DNA of 27,386 nt from an uncultured Clostridium sp. (GTDB lineage: Bacteria; Bacillota; Clostridia; Peptostreptococcales; Peptostreptococcaceae), in assembly GCA_900539645.1 (NCBI GenBank), contig UQCY01000013.1, positions 1 through 27,386 on the forward strand. The letters run 5' to 3'. The translations under genes and the position numbers were made by a program. Positions within the stretch are counted from its first letter, which is position 1, and each line of letters opens with the position of its first letter. Below are positions 9,971 to 19,548 of this stretch, piece after piece. The notes under the pieces are model-generated. The model saw only the letters and a list, made by a program, of their open reading frames with translations. It did no database searches and was not told the origin of the DNA.

Positions 9971-11242
9971 ATGTCTATGACAATGACGCAAAAAATACTA
10001 GCAGACCATGCTGGATTAGAAGAAGTAAAGGCAGGACAGCTTATAGAAGCTAAACTTGATGTTGTTATGGCAAATGATATAACTGGTCCAATGGCACTTC
10101 CTATATTTAAGCAGATGGCAGAAAAAGTATTTGATAAAGACAAAGTAGTTCTTGTACCAGATCACTTCACTCCAAATAAAGATATAAAATCAGCAGAAAA
10201 TTCAAAGGCGATAAGAGAATTTTCTCTTTCTCAGTGTCTTACACACCATATGGAGCAGGGAAAGTGTGGTGTTGAACATGCAATACTTCCTGAAAGAGGT
10301 ATAGTTGCAGCAGGAGAGTGTATAGTTGGTGCGGATTCACATACATGTACTTATGGCGCGCTTGGAGCATTTTCTACTGGCGTTGGAACTACAGATATAG
10401 CAACTGCAATGGCTACTGGTGAGTTATGGTTCAAAGTTCCATCAGCGATAAAATTTGTTCTTAAAGGTAAACTTAATCCTTATGTAGGCGGAAAAGACGT
10501 AATACTTCATATAATAGGAAAGATAGGTGTAGACGGAGCTCTTTATAAATCTATGGAGTTTGTAGGAGAGGGTGTATCTGAACTTACTATGGACGAAAGA
10601 TTTACTATATGTAATATGGCAATAGAGGCTGGAGCAAAAAATGGAATATTCCCTGTTGATGAAAAAACAAGAGAGTATCTTGATAATCATACTGACAAAA
10701 AATATAAAGAATTCTGTGCAGATGATGATGCAGAGTATGATGAGGTAATAGAAATAAATCTTTCTGAGATAGTACCTACAGTAGCATTTCCACATCTTCC
10801 TGGAAATGCACATACGATAGATGAAATAAATGAAAATGAAAAAATAATGATAGATCAGGTCGTAATAGGCTCTTGTACAAATGGAAGATTAAGTGACCTT
10901 AAAAAAGCTGCAGAAATAATGAAGGGCAAAAAAGTCGCAAATCATGTAAGGGTAATGGTTGTACCAGCGACTCAAAAAATATTTAAAGAGTGTATGAAGG
11001 AAGGTATAGCGGATATTTTTATAGATGCAGGATGTGCTTTTAATACTCCAAGCTGTGGTCCTTGCATGGGAGGTCACATGGGAGTTATGGCAAAAGGTGA
11101 AAAATGTGTATCTACAACAAATAGAAATTTTGTTGGAAGAATGGGGGACACAGAGTCACTAACATATCTTGCTTCTCCTGAGGTAGCTGCAGCAAGTGCA
11201 ATATGTGGATACATAGCAGATCCAAGAAAGGTGGCAGAGTAA
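9971..11242 (+). CDS. leuC: 3-isopropylmalate dehydratase large subunit
   Basis: A 423-residue aconitase-family subunit that, with LeuD, isomerises 2-isopropylmalate to 3-isopropylmalate. The three [4Fe-4S] cysteines are in [11 protein letters not shown] and [18 protein letters not shown]. The length fits the separate large subunit of the ~420-residue type found in anaerobes and archaea, not the ~470-residue E. coli type. ATG 9971 follows AAAGGAGG by 7 bases; the earlier in-frame ATG at 9935 lies inside the intercistronic hairpin and is rejected. leuD starts one base after its stop. Confidence 0.96.
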   Translation: MSMTMTQKILADHAGLEEVKAGQLIEAKLDVVMANDITGPMALPIFKQMAEKVFDKDKVVLVPDHFTPNKDIKSAENSKAIREFSLSQCLTHHMEQGKCGVEHAILPERGIVAAGECIVGADSHTCTYGALGAFSTGVGTTDIATAMATGELWFKVPSAIKFVLKGKLNPYVGGKDVILHIIGKIGVDGALYKSMEFVGEGVSELTMDERFTICNMAIEAGAKNGIFPVDEKTREYLDNHTDKKYKEFCADDDAEYDEVIEINLSEIVPTVAFPHLPGNAHTIDEINENEKIMIDQVVIGSCTNGRLSDLKKAAEIMKGKKVANHVRVMVVPATQKIFKECMKEGIADIFIDAGCAFNTPSCGPCMGGHMGVMAKGEKCVSTTNRNFVGRMGDTESLTYLASPEVAAASAICGYIADPRKVAE

Positions 11243-11243
11243 A

Positions 11244-11738
11244 ATGAAAGCGAATGGAAAAGTTCTTAAATACGGAGATAATGTCGATACTGATGTAATA
11301 ATACCTGCTAGATACCTTAATTCATTTGATGCGCAGGAACTGGCAAAACACGCTATGGCGGATATAGACCCTACATTTGTAGAAAGAGTTGAAAAAGGGG
11401 ATATAATGGTAGCTGGTAAAAACTTTGGATGTGGTTCATCTAGAGAACACGCACCTCTAGCACTTAAAACATCTGGAATATCATGTGTAATAGCAGAATC
11501 ATTTGCAAGAATATTTTACAGAAACTCAATAAACATAGGATTTGCAATACTTGAATGCGAAGAGGCGGCAAAAGATATTGACGAAGGAAATAATGTAGAG
11601 ATAGATTTTGACAAAGGAATTATATACAACAAAACAAAGGATAAATGTTACAAGGCGCAGGTATTTCCTGAATTTCTTCAAAAAATGATAAAGGAAAACG
11701 GGCTTGTAAATTATGTAAATAATAAAAAGGAAGGATAA
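11244..11738 (+). CDS. leuD: 3-isopropylmalate dehydratase small subunit
   Basis: A 164-residue aconitase swivel-domain subunit that pairs with LeuC. The substrate-recognition block [17 protein letters not shown] is diagnostic, and [20 protein letters not shown] at the N-terminus is typical of this group. It is one base downstream of leuC, with its ribosome-binding site inside the leuC end (GAAAGGTGG), so the two subunits are made in step. leuB follows after 6 bases. Confidence 0.96.
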   Translation: MKANGKVLKYGDNVDTDVIIPARYLNSFDAQELAKHAMADIDPTFVERVEKGDIMVAGKNFGCGSSREHAPLALKTSGISCVIAESFARIFYRNSINIGFAILECEEAAKDIDEGNNVEIDFDKGIIYNKTKDKCYKAQVFPEFLQKMIKENGLVNYVNNKKEG

Positions 11739-11744
11739 GATATT

Positions 11745-12827
11745 ATGGAAAGGAAGATTGCTGTTATCAGGGGAGATGGTATAGGTCCGGAAATAGTAGA
11801 TGGAGCATTAAAAGTAATAGATGCTGTTTCTGAAAAGTATGGGCATAAATTTATATATGAAGATGTTCTTATGGGAGGAGCATCTATAAATGTATACGGA
11901 AAACCTCTGACAGATGAATTTCTTTCTAAGGCAGCAAGTTGTGATGCAATACTTCTTGGAGCTATAGGTGGAGATGCATCTGTATCGCCATGGTATAAAC
12001 TGGAATCATTTCTTAGACCAGAAGCTGGACTTTTAAAACTAAGAAAAAGTCTAAACTTATTTGCAAATCTTAGACCATCATATCTTTATGATGAGCTAAA
12101 AGATGCCTGTCCATTAAAAGAAGAAATCGTGGAAGATGGCTTTGATATGGTTATTATGAGAGAGTTGACAGGAGGTCTATACTTTGGAGAAAGAGAAACA
12201 GTACTGAAAAATGGAGAATATGTAGCACATGATAACCTTGTGTATAGTGAATCGGAAATAAGAAGAATTGCGATAAGAGCATTTGATATAGCAAGAAAAA
12301 GGAATAAAAAGGTCACAAGTGTAGACAAAGCAAATGTCATAGATACATCTAGATTATGGAGAAAGGTTGTTGAAGAAGTTTCTAAGGAATATCCTGATGT
12401 TAAACTTGAGCACATGCTAGTTGATAATTGTGCAATGCAGCTTATAAAAAATCCAAAACAATTTGACGTAATACTTACAGAGAATATGTTTGGTGATATT
12501 TTAAGTGATGAAGCTAGTATGATAACTGGCTCAATAGGTATGCTTTCGAGTGCTTCACTTAGAGATGATAGTTTTGGAATGTATGAACCAAGTCATGGTA
12601 GTGCTCCAGATATAGCTGGAAAAGATATAGCGAACCCGATTGCTACAATACTTTCAGCAGCAATGATGCTTAGATATTCATTTGATATGATAGCTGAAGC
12701 TAATTCAATTGAAAATGCTGTTAAAAAAGTCCTTGAAGATGGATATAGAACAGTAGATATAATGTCAGAAGGTAAGAAAGAAGTATCTTGTTCAAAAATG
12801 AGTGAACTGATAGCTGACAGAATATAG
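11745..12827 (+). CDS. leuB: 3-isopropylmalate dehydrogenase
   Basis: A 360-residue NAD-dependent beta-decarboxylating dehydrogenase that converts 3-isopropylmalate to 2-ketoisocaproate. Family signatures are [11 protein letters not shown] at the N-terminus, substrate-binding [26 protein letters not shown], and the metal/NAD region [27 protein letters not shown] followed by [13 protein letters not shown]. Length is standard. It starts 6 bases after leuD with AAGGAAGGATAA upstream. ilvD follows after 9 bases. Confidence 0.96.
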   Translation: MERKIAVIRGDGIGPEIVDGALKVIDAVSEKYGHKFIYEDVLMGGASINVYGKPLTDEFLSKAASCDAILLGAIGGDASVSPWYKLESFLRPEAGLLKLRKSLNLFANLRPSYLYDELKDACPLKEEIVEDGFDMVIMRELTGGLYFGERETVLKNGEYVAHDNLVYSESEIRRIAIRAFDIARKRNKKVTSVDKANVIDTSRLWRKVVEEVSKEYPDVKLEHMLVDNCAMQLIKNPKQFDVILTENMFGDILSDEASMITGSIGMLSSASLRDDSFGMYEPSHGSAPDIAGKDIANPIATILSAAMMLRYSFDMIAEANSIENAVKKVLEDGYRTVDIMSEGKKEVSCSKMSELIADRI

Positions 12828-12836
12828 GAGGAAAAT

Positions 12837-14501
12837 ATGAAAAGTAATAATGTAAAAAAGGGAGTGGAGAGAGCTCCTCATAGATCTCTTTTTAATGCCC
12901 TTGGTATGACAGAAGAGGAACTAAATAGACCGATAATAGGTGTAGTTAATTCATATAATGAAATAGTTCCAGGACATATGAACCTTGACAAAATAGCTGA
13001 AGCTGTAAAGAAAGGAATATATATGGCAGGAGGAACTCCTGTTGAAGTTCCTGCAATAGCTGTATGTGACGGAATAGCTATGAACCATACAGGAATGAGA
13101 TATTCACTTGTTACAAGAGAACTAGTATGTGATAGTACTGAGTGTCTTGCAAGAGCACATCAGTTTGATGGACTTGTAATGATTCCAAACTGTGATAAAA
13201 ATGTTCCAGGACTTCTTATGGCAGCAGCAAGATTAGATATACCGACAATATTTGTAAGTGGAGGTCCAATGCTTGCAGGAAGAAAGCTTGATGGAAAGAA
13301 AACTTGTCTATCAACTCTTTTTGAAGCGGTTGGTGAATACAATGCAGGGAAAATGAGCCTTGATAAACTAAAAGAATTTGAAGAAAAAGCATGCCCTACA
13401 TGTGGTTCTTGTTCAGGAATGTATACTGCAAATTCTATGAACTGCTTAACAGAAGCTCTTGGAATGGGACTTAAAGGAAATGGAACAATACCAGCAGTAT
13501 ATAGTGAAAGAATAAGACTTGCAAAACATGCTGGTATGAAAATAATGGAGCTTGTCGAAAAAGATATAAAACCATCGGATATAATGACAGAAAGTGCGTT
13601 TAGAAATGCGATGACGGTAGATATGGCTTTAGGATGTTCTACAAATTCTATGCTTCACCTTCCAGCAATAGCATATGAAGCAGGAGTTGATCTTAATCTT
13701 GAAATAGCTAATGAAATAAGTCGGAAAACTCCTAACCTTTGTCATCTTGCACCAGCAGGAGATACTTTTATAGAAGATTTAAATGAAGCTGGTGGAGTAT
13801 ATGCAGTAATGAATGAACTAGATAAGCTTGGAGTACTTGATAAAGAATGTATGACAGTTACAGGATTTAATGTAGGAGAAAATATAAAAGGATGCGAAAA
13901 TCTAGATACAGATATAATCAGACCAGTTGAAAATCCATACAGCAAAACAGGTGGAATAGCTGTATTAAAAGGAAATCTTGCTCCAGATAGCTGTGTTGTA
14001 AAAAAATCAGCGGTTGCGCCAGAAATGATGAAACATAAAGGACCAGCAAGAGTATTTGATGGTGAGGAAAGTGCAATAGAAGCTATAAGAGCAGGAAAAA
14101 TAAAATCTGGTGATGTTGTAGTAATAAGATATGAAGGACCAAAAGGAGGTCCAGGAATGAGAGAAATGCTTTCTCCTACATCAGAAATAGCTGGTATGGG
14201 ACTTGATAAAGATGTAGCTCTTATAACTGATGGAAGATTTTCAGGAGCTACAAGAGGTGCATCTATAGGACATGTATCACCAGAGGCTGCACTTGGAGGA
14301 ACAATAGCATTTGTAAAAGATGGAGATATGATAGATATAGACATAGAAAACAACAGTATACAGCTTCTAGTTTCAGATGAAGAACTTGAAGAAAGAAGAA
14401 AGGATTTTGTACCAAAAGTTCCGAATGTAAGCGGATATCTAAAAAAATACGCTTCTATGGTTACTTCGGCAAATACGGGTGCAGTCCTTAAAGTTAAATA
14501 A
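12837..14501 (+). CDS. ilvD: Dihydroxy-acid dehydratase
   Basis: A 554-residue iron-sulfur enzyme that dehydrates 2,3-dihydroxy-isovalerate and the isoleucine analogue to the 2-keto acids. The cluster and substrate motifs are clear: [20 protein letters not shown] and [19 protein letters not shown], and the C-terminal [11 protein letters not shown]...[13 protein letters not shown]. Length matches the family. ATG is preceded by AGGAGG. It sits between leuB and ilvB in one transcript. Confidence 0.97.
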   Translation: MKSNNVKKGVERAPHRSLFNALGMTEEELNRPIIGVVNSYNEIVPGHMNLDKIAEAVKKGIYMAGGTPVEVPAIAVCDGIAMNHTGMRYSLVTRELVCDSTECLARAHQFDGLVMIPNCDKNVPGLLMAAARLDIPTIFVSGGPMLAGRKLDGKKTCLSTLFEAVGEYNAGKMSLDKLKEFEEKACPTCGSCSGMYTANSMNCLTEALGMGLKGNGTIPAVYSERIRLAKHAGMKIMELVEKDIKPSDIMTESAFRNAMTVDMALGCSTNSMLHLPAIAYEAGVDLNLEIANEISRKTPNLCHLAPAGDTFIEDLNEAGGVYAVMNELDKLGVLDKECMTVTGFNVGENIKGCENLDTDIIRPVENPYSKTGGIAVLKGNLAPDSCVVKKSAVAPEMMKHKGPARVFDGEESAIEAIRAGKIKSGDVVVIRYEGPKGGPGMREMLSPTSEIAGMGLDKDVALITDGRFSGATRGASIGHVSPEAALGGTIAFVKDGDMIDIDIENNSIQLLVSDEELEERRKDFVPKVPNVSGYLKKYASMVTSANTGAVLKVK

Positions 14502-14519
14502 AAAGGACGGTGAAATATA

Positions 14520-16205
14520 ATGAGGCTTAAAGGAGCAGACATGGTAATGGAATGCCTTTTAGAACAGGAAGTTGACACAGTATTTGGATATCCTGGTGGA
14601 GCAATACTTGAAATATACGATAGTTTATATAAATATAAGGATAAAATACAGTCAATACTTACATCACATGAACAAGGGGCATCTCATGCTGCAGACGGAT
14701 ATGCAAGAGCTACTGGAAAAGTAGGTGTATGCATGGCGACAAGTGGACCCGGTGCAACAAATCTTGTAACAGGTATTGCAACTGCACAGATGGATTCAAT
14801 TCCTATAGTTGCAATAACTGCAAATGTAACACTTCCACTTCTTGGAAGGGATAGTTTTCAAGAAATAGATATTACAGGAATTACAATGCCAATAACAAAG
14901 CATAACTTTATAGTAAAAAAAATAGAAGATCTTGCTCCTACAATAAGAAAGGCCTTTAAAATAGCGAGAGAAGGAAGACCAGGTCCTGTACTTGTAGATA
15001 TAACAAAGGATGTAACAGCAGGATATGGTGAATATGAAAAAGAAGAAATAAATATAACCTTAAATAGAGAAACAAGTTTAGATGACGATAAAAACCATCA
15101 AGAAAGTCTTGAAAATGCAGTTGAACTTATAGAAGAAAGTAAAAAACCATTTATATTTGTTGGAGGAGGAATAAAAGCATCTAATGCAACGGATGAACTC
15201 AAAAGATTTGCTGAAATAATAGATGCACCTGTTGCAGATTCTCTTATGGGAAAAGGTGGATTTGACGGAAATAGTGAAAGATATACTGGAATGCTAGGGA
15301 TGCATGGAACAAAAGCAAGTAATTTAGGTGTATCAAGATGCGATTTGCTTATAGCAATAGGAACTAGATTCAGCGATAGAGTAATTGGCAATGCAAGCAC
15401 ATTTGCATCTAATGCAAATATAATACAGATAGATATAGACGAGGCAGAAATAAATAAAAATATACATGTAGACCTAGGTATAACTGGGGATGCAAAATAT
15501 ATACTAAAAAAACTTAACCTTATGTTGAAAAAACAATGTAACACAGAGTGGATGGAAGAAATAAAAACTCTAAAAAATAAATATCCAATGAAATACAATA
15601 AAGATATTCTTACAGGACCGTATGTAATAGAAAAAATAGAAGAATGTCTGGGTGATGATACAATAATATGTACTGATGTTGGCCAGCATCAGATGTGGGC
15701 AGCACAGTATTTCCATTACAAAAAACCAAGACAATTCATAAGTAGTGGAGGTCTTGGGACAATGGGATATGGCTTAGGTGCATCAATAGGTGCAAAATAT
15801 GGAAATCCAAAGTCAACAGTTGTAAATATAGCAGGAGATGGATGCTTTAGAATGAATATGAATGAGCTGGCAACAGCTTCAAGATATAATATTCCAATAA
15901 TACAAGTTATACTTAATAATAAAGTACTTGGTATGGTTAGACAGTGGCAGACATTTTTCTACGATGGAAGATACTCAGATACTGTTCTTGATGACCAAGT
16001 TGACTTTTGTAAAATAGCAGAAGGGCTAGGGTGTAAGGCTGTAAGAGTTACTAGAACGGATGAGGTAGAAAAAGCTCTATTAGAAGCAGCGTCATATAAT
16101 GGACCTTTTGTTATTGAATGTATGATACAAGAAGATGACAAGGTATTTCCTATGGTAGCACCAGGAAAAGGCCTTGATGATACATTTGATCAGGATGATA
16201 TTTAG
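14520..16205 (+). CDS. ilvB: Acetolactate synthase large (catalytic) subunit
   Basis: A 561-residue thiamine-diphosphate- and FAD-dependent enzyme that forms 2-acetolactate or 2-aceto-2-hydroxybutyrate. It shows the N-terminal TPP domain (FGYPGGAILEIYDSLY with the catalytic Glu in HEQGASHAADGYARATGKVG), a central FAD domain, and the C-terminal GDG...NN TPP motif (IAGDGCFRMNMNELA, ILNNKVLGMVRQWQ). ATG follows AAAGGACGGTG. It is the last gene of the operon, with its ilvN partner placed second. Confidence 0.96.
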   Translation: MRLKGADMVMECLLEQEVDTVFGYPGGAILEIYDSLYKYKDKIQSILTSHEQGASHAADGYARATGKVGVCMATSGPGATNLVTGIATAQMDSIPIVAITANVTLPLLGRDSFQEIDITGITMPITKHNFIVKKIEDLAPTIRKAFKIAREGRPGPVLVDITKDVTAGYGEYEKEEINITLNRETSLDDDKNHQESLENAVELIEESKKPFIFVGGGIKASNATDELKRFAEIIDAPVADSLMGKGGFDGNSERYTGMLGMHGTKASNLGVSRCDLLIAIGTRFSDRVIGNASTFASNANIIQIDIDEAEINKNIHVDLGITGDAKYILKKLNLMLKKQCNTEWMEEIKTLKNKYPMKYNKDILTGPYVIEKIEECLGDDTIICTDVGQHQMWAAQYFHYKKPRQFISSGGLGTMGYGLGASIGAKYGNPKSTVVNIAGDGCFRMNMNELATASRYNIPIIQVILNNKVLGMVRQWQTFFYDGRYSDTVLDDQVDFCKIAEGLGCKAVRVTRTDEVEKALLEAASYNGPFVIECMIQEDDKVFPMVAPGKGLDDTFDQDDI

Positions 16206-16244
16206 ATTATATATAATAGTAATAAAATAAATAAAGTTTATAGT

Positions 16245-16291
16245 AAAGAATTCTTTGAATATTTTAAAATATTTGGAGAATTCTTTTTTTT
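16245..16291 (+). terminator. Terminator of the leu-ilv operon
   Basis: AAGAATTCTTTGAATATTTT and AAAATATTTGGAGAATTCTT form a ~20-bp stem with a few mismatches, followed by a T-run. The rest of the 310-base gap to the next gene (16292-16500) is very AT-rich with no ORF. TATAAT at 16423-16428 with TTCATA 16 bases upstream is the best promoter candidate for the selenoprotein island, but it is weak. Confidence 0.8.
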
Positions 16292-16400
16292 AAAACAAAA
16301 AATATTCCAATATAATATGTATAAATAAAAACTATCTTAAAAAAATAAAAATAGAAAAAAACTATAATGATTGAAAGCAACATATAAATAAAGTAAAATA

Positions 16401-16428
16401 TTCATAGAAAATTCATAAAAGCTATAAT
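16401..16428 (+). promoter_or_regulatory. Possible promoter of the selenoprotein island
   Basis: TTCATA (four of six consensus bases) and a perfect TATAAT are 16 bases apart, about 90 bases upstream of the first island gene. Another TATAAT at 16363-16368 has no -35 partner. Low confidence because of the AT-rich background. Confidence 0.35.
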
Positions 16429-16515
16429 CAAAGTGAATTAAATAGTAAAAATCTATAATTTTAGATAATAAATAATCAGTAATATAAGTATAAATAGTAT
16501 GAGGAGGTAATAGAA

Positions 16516-16779
16516 TTGAGTGAAAAAATACTTGTAGAATTTATAAATACTTGACCAACATGTGATGAACACAGTGTGTTTGTAGAGAGTATGGGGGAAA
16601 AATACTCAGACAAAATAGATGTAAAACTTTATAGAGCGGGAAAAGATTTTTCATATATAAGAAAATACGGAATGATTACAAAAGGAACTTTGATAATAAA
16701 TCAAAAGAAAAAATATGATAGTTTGAATAAAGCTAAAATAGAAAAAGCAATTTTAGATGCAATTGAGGAAAATAATTAA
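16516..16779 (+). CDS. saoT: Thioredoxin-like selenoprotein (SaoT-like), UGA at 16552 = Sec13
   Basis: Reading the in-frame TGA at 16552-16554 as selenocysteine gives an 87-residue protein beginning MSEKILVEFINT-U-PTCDEH. This is a thioredoxin-fold N-terminus (beta strand, then the redox motif U-P-T-C at residues 13-16) in which Sec replaces the first, nucleophilic Cys of CxxC. The TTG start has a perfect GAGGAGGT 7 bases upstream; without readthrough that site would serve only a 12-codon peptide, and the rest (from ATG 16576) would have no ribosome-binding site and no active site. A SECIS-like hairpin follows the TGA. Probable role is thiol/selenol reduction of a substrate handled by the downstream genes; the 'SaoT' label is from memory of NCBI family names. 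Sixteen bases separate it from saoE. Confidence 0.88.
16565..16583 (+). promoter_or_regulatory. SECIS-like hairpin in saoT
   Basis: ATGAACAC (16565-16572) and GTGTTTGT (16576-16583) pair (8 bp, two G-U) around the 3-base loop AGT. The loop G (16574) lies 20 bases after the TGA, within the range expected for bacterial SECIS elements bound by SelB. Confidence 0.7.
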
Positions 16780-16795
16780 AGAATAGGGGAGAAGA

Positions 16796-17887
16796 ATGGA
16801 GATATTAAACGTAATATTTAATGGAGTAAAAGATACTATAGTATCGGCCATAATGACATTAAATGGTGCTTCTGGATGGTTGATAGTAAGTTTTATACTT
16901 GCTGGAGTGCTTCACAATGTACTTTCACCAAAAAAATTCCAAAAGCATTTAGGAAATAAAAAGTTATCATCGATATTAAAGGCAACTATTTCTGGTATGT
17001 TTTTACCTATATGTAGTTGTGGGGTTATACCTTTAGGAATAAGTATGTACTATTCTGGTGCATATCTTGGACCTGTTTTAGCATTTATGACATCAACACC
17101 AATAATAAATCCAATTGCGGTTGTATTATGTTTAGGTCTTTTAGGTCCAAAGATAACTATAATATATATAATATCTGGATTTACTATACCGTTTATAGTA
17201 GGTATACTTGGAAACACAATTAGTAAAGATGAGGTTTCTATGTATACAGAGGAAGAACAGGTTGAAATGATTGAATTAGAGGAAGAAAAAAGAACCTTCT
17301 GGGAAAAGATGAAAGAAGGATTAAAATGGTCTTTTGACGATTTAGCACTTACTGTTAGTAAATATGTAATACTTGGTATGCTTTGTGCAGGATTTATAAC
17401 AACAGTATTTCCAAGTAGTATAATTCAGAAATATTTAGGAAATCCAGGGATGCTTTCATTATGGAGTGTTTCTGTATTAGCATGTGTAATGTATGTTTGT
17501 GCTGTTGGTCATATACCATTTATAGCAGCATTAATTGCAAGCGGTGCAGCACCTGGGATAGCTATAACATTTTTAATAGCTGGTGCAGCAACTAACTTAC
17601 CAGAACTTATAAGTATAACAAAGGTTATAGGAAAGAGAGCTGTACTTATATATTCTTGTACGCTTGTAATATCTTCTATGATAGTTGGTTATATAACAAA
17701 TATTCTATTAGCAGGAGAACAAACAATAGTAAATTTAAATTCTACAGGTACATCAATACAGATTGCAAATAATTTAATGTTAACTATACCTGATTGGTTT
17801 AGCTATATATGTACAGTATTAATAATACTTTTAGGGATAAAAGCAATACTACCAAAATTGAAAGAAGGTTTAAAATTACATGCGTAA
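16796..17887 (+). CDS. saoE: ArsP-like permease (SaoE-like efflux transporter)
   Basis: A 363-residue protein with about eight membrane segments in two halves, joined by a charged cytoplasmic loop (residues ~145-175, rich in Glu/Lys). It belongs to the UPF0718/ArsP-like permease superfamily, which includes ArsP exporters of trivalent organoarsenicals. The signature PICSCGVIPLGISMYYSGAY (residues 71-90) carries Cys73 and Cys75 in a membrane segment, matching the metal(loid)-thiol site of ArsP relatives; TSTPIINPIA follows. ATG has GGGGAGA upstream. Its stop overlaps the start of saoC by 8 bases. In this context it probably exports the metal product released by the lyase; the substrate is not shown by sequence. 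Confidence 0.85.
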   Translation: MEILNVIFNGVKDTIVSAIMTLNGASGWLIVSFILAGVLHNVLSPKKFQKHLGNKKLSSILKATISGMFLPICSCGVIPLGISMYYSGAYLGPVLAFMTSTPIINPIAVVLCLGLLGPKITIIYIISGFTIPFIVGILGNTISKDEVSMYTEEEQVEMIELEEEKRTFWEKMKEGLKWSFDDLALTVSKYVILGMLCAGFITTVFPSSIIQKYLGNPGMLSLWSVSVLACVMYVCAVGHIPFIAALIASGAAPGIAITFLIAGAATNLPELISITKVIGKRAVLIYSCTLVISSMIVGYITNILLAGEQTIVNLNSTGTSIQIANNLMLTIPDWFSYICTVLIILLGIKAILPKLKEGLKLHA

Positions 17888-18377
17888 TAAAAAGATAATA
17901 ATCGGGATAGCGATTGCAATATTAGCTGGTGTTGCCTTAGTTTTATCTAATAATTATGAAGAAAAACAAAAGCAGGAATCAGAAATAGATATACATGGTG
18001 GAGCAGTTGCTGAAAAAAAAGCAGATAAAGAACTTATGGATATATTTAAAAAAAATCACGATGAAGAAATAATTACATATGCTCAACAGGATATGAATAA
18101 TGATGGAAAAGATGATTTACTTGTAATTTACTATGTAAATAAAAATTCAAACCAGATGACAGTTGTAGCAAGTAAAGGTGATGAATATATACTTACAGAG
18201 CCAATACCAGCACCTATAGATGATCAGCAAATAAGCTTTAAAAATATAGATGACAAGGATGAAATGGAAGTAATAGTTTCAGGATCAAAAAATGGAAATG
18301 TTGGTTATGCAATATATAGATTAGAAGGAAATGAAATGATAGACTTATTTGGACAAGATATGGAATCTTGTTGTTAG
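17880..18377 (+). CDS. saoC: Membrane-anchored protein ending in Cys-Cys (SaoC-like)
   Basis: A 165-residue protein with one N-terminal membrane anchor (residues ~5-23), so the rest should be outside the membrane. The domain has a DxNxDGxxD loop (Asp71 to Asp79, in DMNNDGKDDLLVIYY) like a calcium-binding VCBS/EF-hand-type loop, and beta-strand-rich repeats. The last two residues are Cys164-Cys165, followed at once by TAG. A C-terminal vicinal Cys pair recalls the metal-delivering C-terminal CC of mercuric reductase. It overlaps saoE by 8 bases (translational coupling). I recall NCBI calling this family 'Cys-Cys-COOH (seleno)protein SaoC'. A SECIS-like hairpin sits just past the end although no UGA is present. 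Confidence 0.78.
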   Translation: MRNKKIIIGIAIAILAGVALVLSNNYEEKQKQESEIDIHGGAVAEKKADKELMDIFKKNHDEEIITYAQQDMNNDGKDDLLVIYYVNKNSNQMTVVASKGDEYILTEPIPAPIDDQQISFKNIDDKDEMEVIVSGSKNGNVGYAIYRLEGNEMIDLFGQDMESCC

Positions 18378-18385
18378 AATAAGAA

Positions 18386-18407
18386 ATAATGAGCAGATGC
18401 TCTTTAT
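18386..18407 (+). other. SECIS-like hairpin after the saoC stop (possibly vestigial)
   Basis: ATAA-T-GAGC pairs with GCTC-T-TTAT around the loop AGAT (one T-T mismatch). The loop G (18396) is 22 bases after the last Cys codon, the same spacing as the SECIS candidates in the other island genes. It could also be an ordinary mRNA hairpin; there is no T-run. Confidence 0.35.
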
Positions 18408-18439
18408 GGAAATAATAATTATATATTTAGGAGGGAAAT

Positions 18440-19534
18440 ATGAAATTAGCAAAAAAATTAATGACGCTAGGTCTTGTTGGTGTTATAGGTATGACTGCAT
18501 TAACAGGATGTGGTAAAAAAGAAGCTAGTAAAGAAGGTGGAGATACTAGCAAAGAAATAACAGTAGGTTACTATAACTGTGACCACATGACAGCAGCACC
18601 AGTTGCAGAAGCTGCTGGAATATACAAAGAATTAGGACTTAATGTAAAAACAGTAGGTAATGGGAAAGTTCCTGAAGCTATGGCAGCTGGACAGATGGAT
18701 GCTGGTTACATAGGTACAAGAGGTCTTTGTGGTGCAATACCAAAAGGTTCTCCAATAGTTGTAGGAGCAAATAACCATAAAGGTGGATCAGAATTCTTAA
18801 TAATGTCAAACAAATACAGTGATCCAAAAGAACTTATAGGTAAAAAAATAGCTACAGATATGTCTGACTTTTTATGGCAGAGTGACTATGGTCCAGAAAC
18901 AGGACTTCCTGTAGATGCATCTAAGTATGAAATAATAAATATGGATTCAAGTAAAGATGCTTACTTAGCAATGAAAACTGGTAAAATAGACGCTTTCACA
19001 GCTTGTGACCCTTGGGGATCAGTTGCAGAATTTGAAGGAACAGGTAAAATAGTAGCATCAACTCAGTATAAAGAAAAAGATGGAACAGAATATAACTGTT
19101 GTTCATTCGCTTTAAATACAAACTTTGTAAAAGAAAATCCAGAATTAGCTGAAAAATTAATGCTTGCACATACTAAAGCTATAGAATATATATATACTCA
19201 TCCAGCTCAGGCAGCAAAAATATTCGCTGAATACTACGATGTTGATGAAGAAGTTGGTATGATGACTATATACAAAAAGACTGTAGGAGAAGGTAGAACT
19301 CTTACTTGGGATATAGGTGATGGAACAGCTTATAAAAACAACCTTAAAATGTACAAAGATTTAAATGCATTAGAAGAAATACCTTCATATGAAGAAGTTG
19401 TTGATGATTCAATATTAAAATCTTGTGGTGCTGATGACTTTGATACATTTATAAAAGAAAAAGTAGATCCAGTATTCCCACAGGGTATGGATTATGAAAC
19501 TTGGAAAGAAAAAGCTTTATCAATAAAAGAATAA
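18440..19534 (+). CDS. saoX: Lipoprotein ABC substrate-binding protein (SaoX-like), Cys-rich
   Basis: A 364-residue protein with a lipoprotein signal (lipobox LTGC, lipidated Cys24) and then an SsuA/TauA/NMT1-like periplasmic binding fold: an ITVGYYNCDHM first strand, AEAAGIYKELGLNVK, MAAGQMDAGYIGTRGL, and an ACDPWGSVAEF segment. These binding proteins normally carry aliphatic sulfonates or similar molecules, but this one has six extra cysteines (47, 97, 189, 220, 221, 329), several where the ligand would bind, including the vicinal pair in YNCCSF. This suggests a thiophilic metal or organometal ligand (inference). ATG follows TTAGGAGGG. saoB follows after 14 bases. Confidence 0.85.
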   Translation: MKLAKKLMTLGLVGVIGMTALTGCGKKEASKEGGDTSKEITVGYYNCDHMTAAPVAEAAGIYKELGLNVKTVGNGKVPEAMAAGQMDAGYIGTRGLCGAIPKGSPIVVGANNHKGGSEFLIMSNKYSDPKELIGKKIATDMSDFLWQSDYGPETGLPVDASKYEIINMDSSKDAYLAMKTGKIDAFTACDPWGSVAEFEGTGKIVASTQYKEKDGTEYNCCSFALNTNFVKENPELAEKLMLAHTKAIEYIYTHPAQAAKIFAEYYDVDEEVGMMTIYKKTVGEGRTLTWDIGDGTAYKNNLKMYKDLNALEEIPSYEEVVDDSILKSCGADDFDTFIKEKVDPVFPQGMDYETWKEKALSIKE

Positions 19535-19548
19535 TATAAGCTATAAAA

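Noticed and set aside
13742..14578. 278-codon open frame on the minus strand
   Set aside because: It lies opposite ilvD and ilvB with no ribosome-binding site and a composition typical of a reverse shadow of an AT-rich gene.
15098..15598. 166-codon minus-strand frame opposite ilvB
   Set aside because: Shadow; hydrophobic composition results from the complement of Lys/Glu-rich codons.
16576..16779. Separate 67-codon gene starting at ATG 16576
   Set aside because: It has no ribosome-binding site and is simply the part of saoT after the Sec codon.
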